Part shown: positions 5,487-6,142 of the stretch, piece after piece
Numbering within the stretch: the stretch's first letter is position 1
Layout: each line of letters begins with the position of its first letter
NCBI RefSeq assembly: GCF_003525665.1
Contig: NZ_DQDX01000118.1
Span: 18,231-24,372 of the forward strand
Reading direction: 5' to 3'
Length of the DNA: 6,142 bases
DNA from: Flavobacterium sp.
GTDB lineage: Bacteria > Bacteroidota > Bacteroidia > Flavobacteriales > Flavobacteriaceae
Translations under genes and position numbers: made by a program
Notes under the pieces: model-generated
Databases searched by the model: none
The model's input: only the letters and a program-made list of their open reading frames with translations
What the model was told of the DNA's origin: nothing

Positions 5487-5996
5487 CAGTTGATACATTT
5501 CATCAACAATAGTTTCGATACTTTTTCCATCAACACTCACTTTAAAATTGGCTTGATTGTAGTAAAAACTTCTATCAAATAAATGCTTAGCGATGAATTC
5601 TTTCGTTTCTTCTTCATTTAAATGAGCAATTAGTGGTCGTTTGTGCTTTTCATCAGCTAAACGATTAAAAAGCGTATCTATCGACGCCTTAAGGTAAATA
5701 GAAACCACATCTTCCTTTTGTAAAAGTTCGTGATTATTAAAATAACAAGGTGTTCCACCACCAGTACTTATAATTAGAGCTTCATCATTCTCTAACAATT
5801 CTACAAAAAGTTGGTGTTCTAGTTTTCTAAAAAACAATTCGCCTTTGGTAGCAAATATTTTTTCAATACTTAAATTGCACTTTTTTTCGATCATTTCATC
5901 CAACTCCACGGAGGTAATTTCAATTTTTCTAGACAATTTTTGAGATAAAACCGACTTACCACTACCCATGTACCCTATTAAAACAACTTTCTTCAT
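5478..5996 (-). CDS. aroK: Shikimate kinase
   Basis: Shikimate kinase (EC 2.7.1.71) phosphorylates shikimate with ATP, the fifth step of chorismate and aromatic amino acid synthesis, in the cytoplasm. The 172-residue length is normal. Visible elements are the P-loop GYMGSGKS (8-15), ELDEMIE (31-37) with the shikimate-contacting Asp33, FRKLE (56-60) with Arg57 and Glu60, and STGGGTP (77-83). The lid contains KRPL (119-122), where Arg120 corresponds to the catalytic lid Arg, and DRSFYY (141-146) contains the second substrate-type Arg142. The first acidic residue of the usual D-x-D pair is Glu31 here, a conservative change. The start is the first ATG before the P-loop and gives the normal N-terminus. 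The 3' end overlaps the phosphoribosyltransferase gene by nine bases with no terminator between them. I see no convincing promoter in the 126 bases upstream. Confidence 0.93.
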   Translation of the reverse strand: MKKVVLIGYMGSGKSVLSQKLSRKIEITSVELDEMIEKKCNLSIEKIFATKGELFFRKLEHQLFVELLENDEALIISTGGGTPCYFNNHELLQKEDVVSIYLKASIDTLFNRLADEKHKRPLIAHLNEEETKEFIAKHLFDRSFYYNQANFKVSVDGKSIETIVDEMYQLLT

Positions 5997-6005
5997 AAAA
6001 TAAAA

Positions 6006-6020
6006 CCTTATAAATTAAGG
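6006..6020. repeat. Small inverted repeat upstream of aroK
   Basis: CCTTA (6006-6010) and TAAGG (6016-6020) are complementary around a five-base TAAAT loop. It lies 9 to 24 bases before the aroK start, so it could be a weak leader hairpin or an operator-like site. Five base pairs in AT-rich DNA can easily arise by chance. Confidence 0.25.
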
Positions 6021-6067
6021 CATTAAGAGATATTATTAAAAAAAGGTAAATTTAATACAAAATTGCT

Positions 6068-6098
6068 TTGAAAAATAAATAATAACGCCTTATATTTG
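6068..6098 (+). promoter_or_regulatory. Promoter of the tRNA gene
   Basis: TTG (6068-6070), a 20-base spacer and TATATTTG (6091-6098) match the flavobacterial housekeeping promoter TTG-N17-23-TAnnTTTG at every fixed position. This is the best promoter in the window. It lies about 24 bases before the first base of the tRNA, leaving room for a short 5' leader that RNase P would remove. Confidence 0.8.
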
Positions 6099-6122
6099 CA
6101 CCCGCGTTCAAGAAATGATTAT

Positions 6123-6142
6123 GACTCGATAGCTCAGTTGGT
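6123..6142 (+). tRNA. tRNA, 5' end only
   Basis: The last 20 bases read as a tRNA start: a seven-base acceptor strand GACTCGA (6123-6129), T8 and A9, the D-stem strand GCTC (6132-6135), then A14 and GTTGGT of the D-loop. The anticodon lies beyond the window, so the identity cannot be shown. A GACTCG acceptor start reminds me of flavobacterial tRNA-Lys, but that is a recollection and not evidence. The full promoter upstream supports a real gene, possibly the first of a tRNA cluster. Confidence 0.85.

Noticed and set aside
5997..6067. Promoter for aroK on the minus strand
   Set aside because: The AT-rich stretch gives only poor matches to TAnnTTTG with no properly spaced TTG partner, so nothing could be called with confidence.
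1..6142. CRISPR array, phage, toxin-antitoxin or defence genes
   Set aside because: There are no regularly spaced repeats and no proteins with such motifs. All genes but the edge lipoprotein and the exported protein belong to recognisable families, mostly housekeeping.

Overview
The window looks like chromosomal DNA from a member of the Bacteroidota, most likely Flavobacteriaceae and close to Flavobacterium. The reasons are low G+C, A-rich leaders without Shine-Dalgarno sequences, TAnnTTTG-type promoter elements, lipoboxes followed by acidic residues, and a transketolase split into two separate subunit genes. All calls come from reading the sequence; no database search was possible.

Layout. 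The left edge holds the 3' end of a tiny lipoprotein with one membrane segment, followed by a hairpin terminator. A promoter then drives a plus-strand operon of three genes: the transketolase N-terminal subunit (TPP-binding half), a small exported protein of unknown function, and the transketolase C-terminal subunit. A near-perfect hairpin that works in both directions closes this operon. It also closes the opposing minus-strand gene, an FKBP-like lipoprotein with EF-hand/TSP3-type calcium loops and a probable surface-export signal.

A 79-base divergent promoter region separates the lipoprotein gene from a tight plus-strand cluster. That cluster holds an Hsp15-like S4 RNA-binding protein, a TPMT-family methyltransferase (overlapping by 14 bases) and a PyrR-like phosphoribosyltransferase (4-base gap). 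The last gene overlaps, tail to tail, a minus-strand shikimate kinase (aroK). The window ends inside a tRNA gene preceded by a textbook flavobacterial promoter.

How the genes work together. The two transketolase subunits must assemble to give one active enzyme of the non-oxidative pentose phosphate pathway. That pathway supplies erythrose-4-phosphate, a precursor of the shikimate pathway in which AroK acts, and ribose-5-phosphate, the source of PRPP for the phosphoribosyltransferase. These links are ordinary central metabolism and do not show co-regulation.

The window is mostly housekeeping. I see no phage, transposon, CRISPR or defence system. The one unusual arrangement is the AT-rich gene for an exported protein wedged between the two halves of transketolase, with its start codon overlapping the stop codon of the first half.
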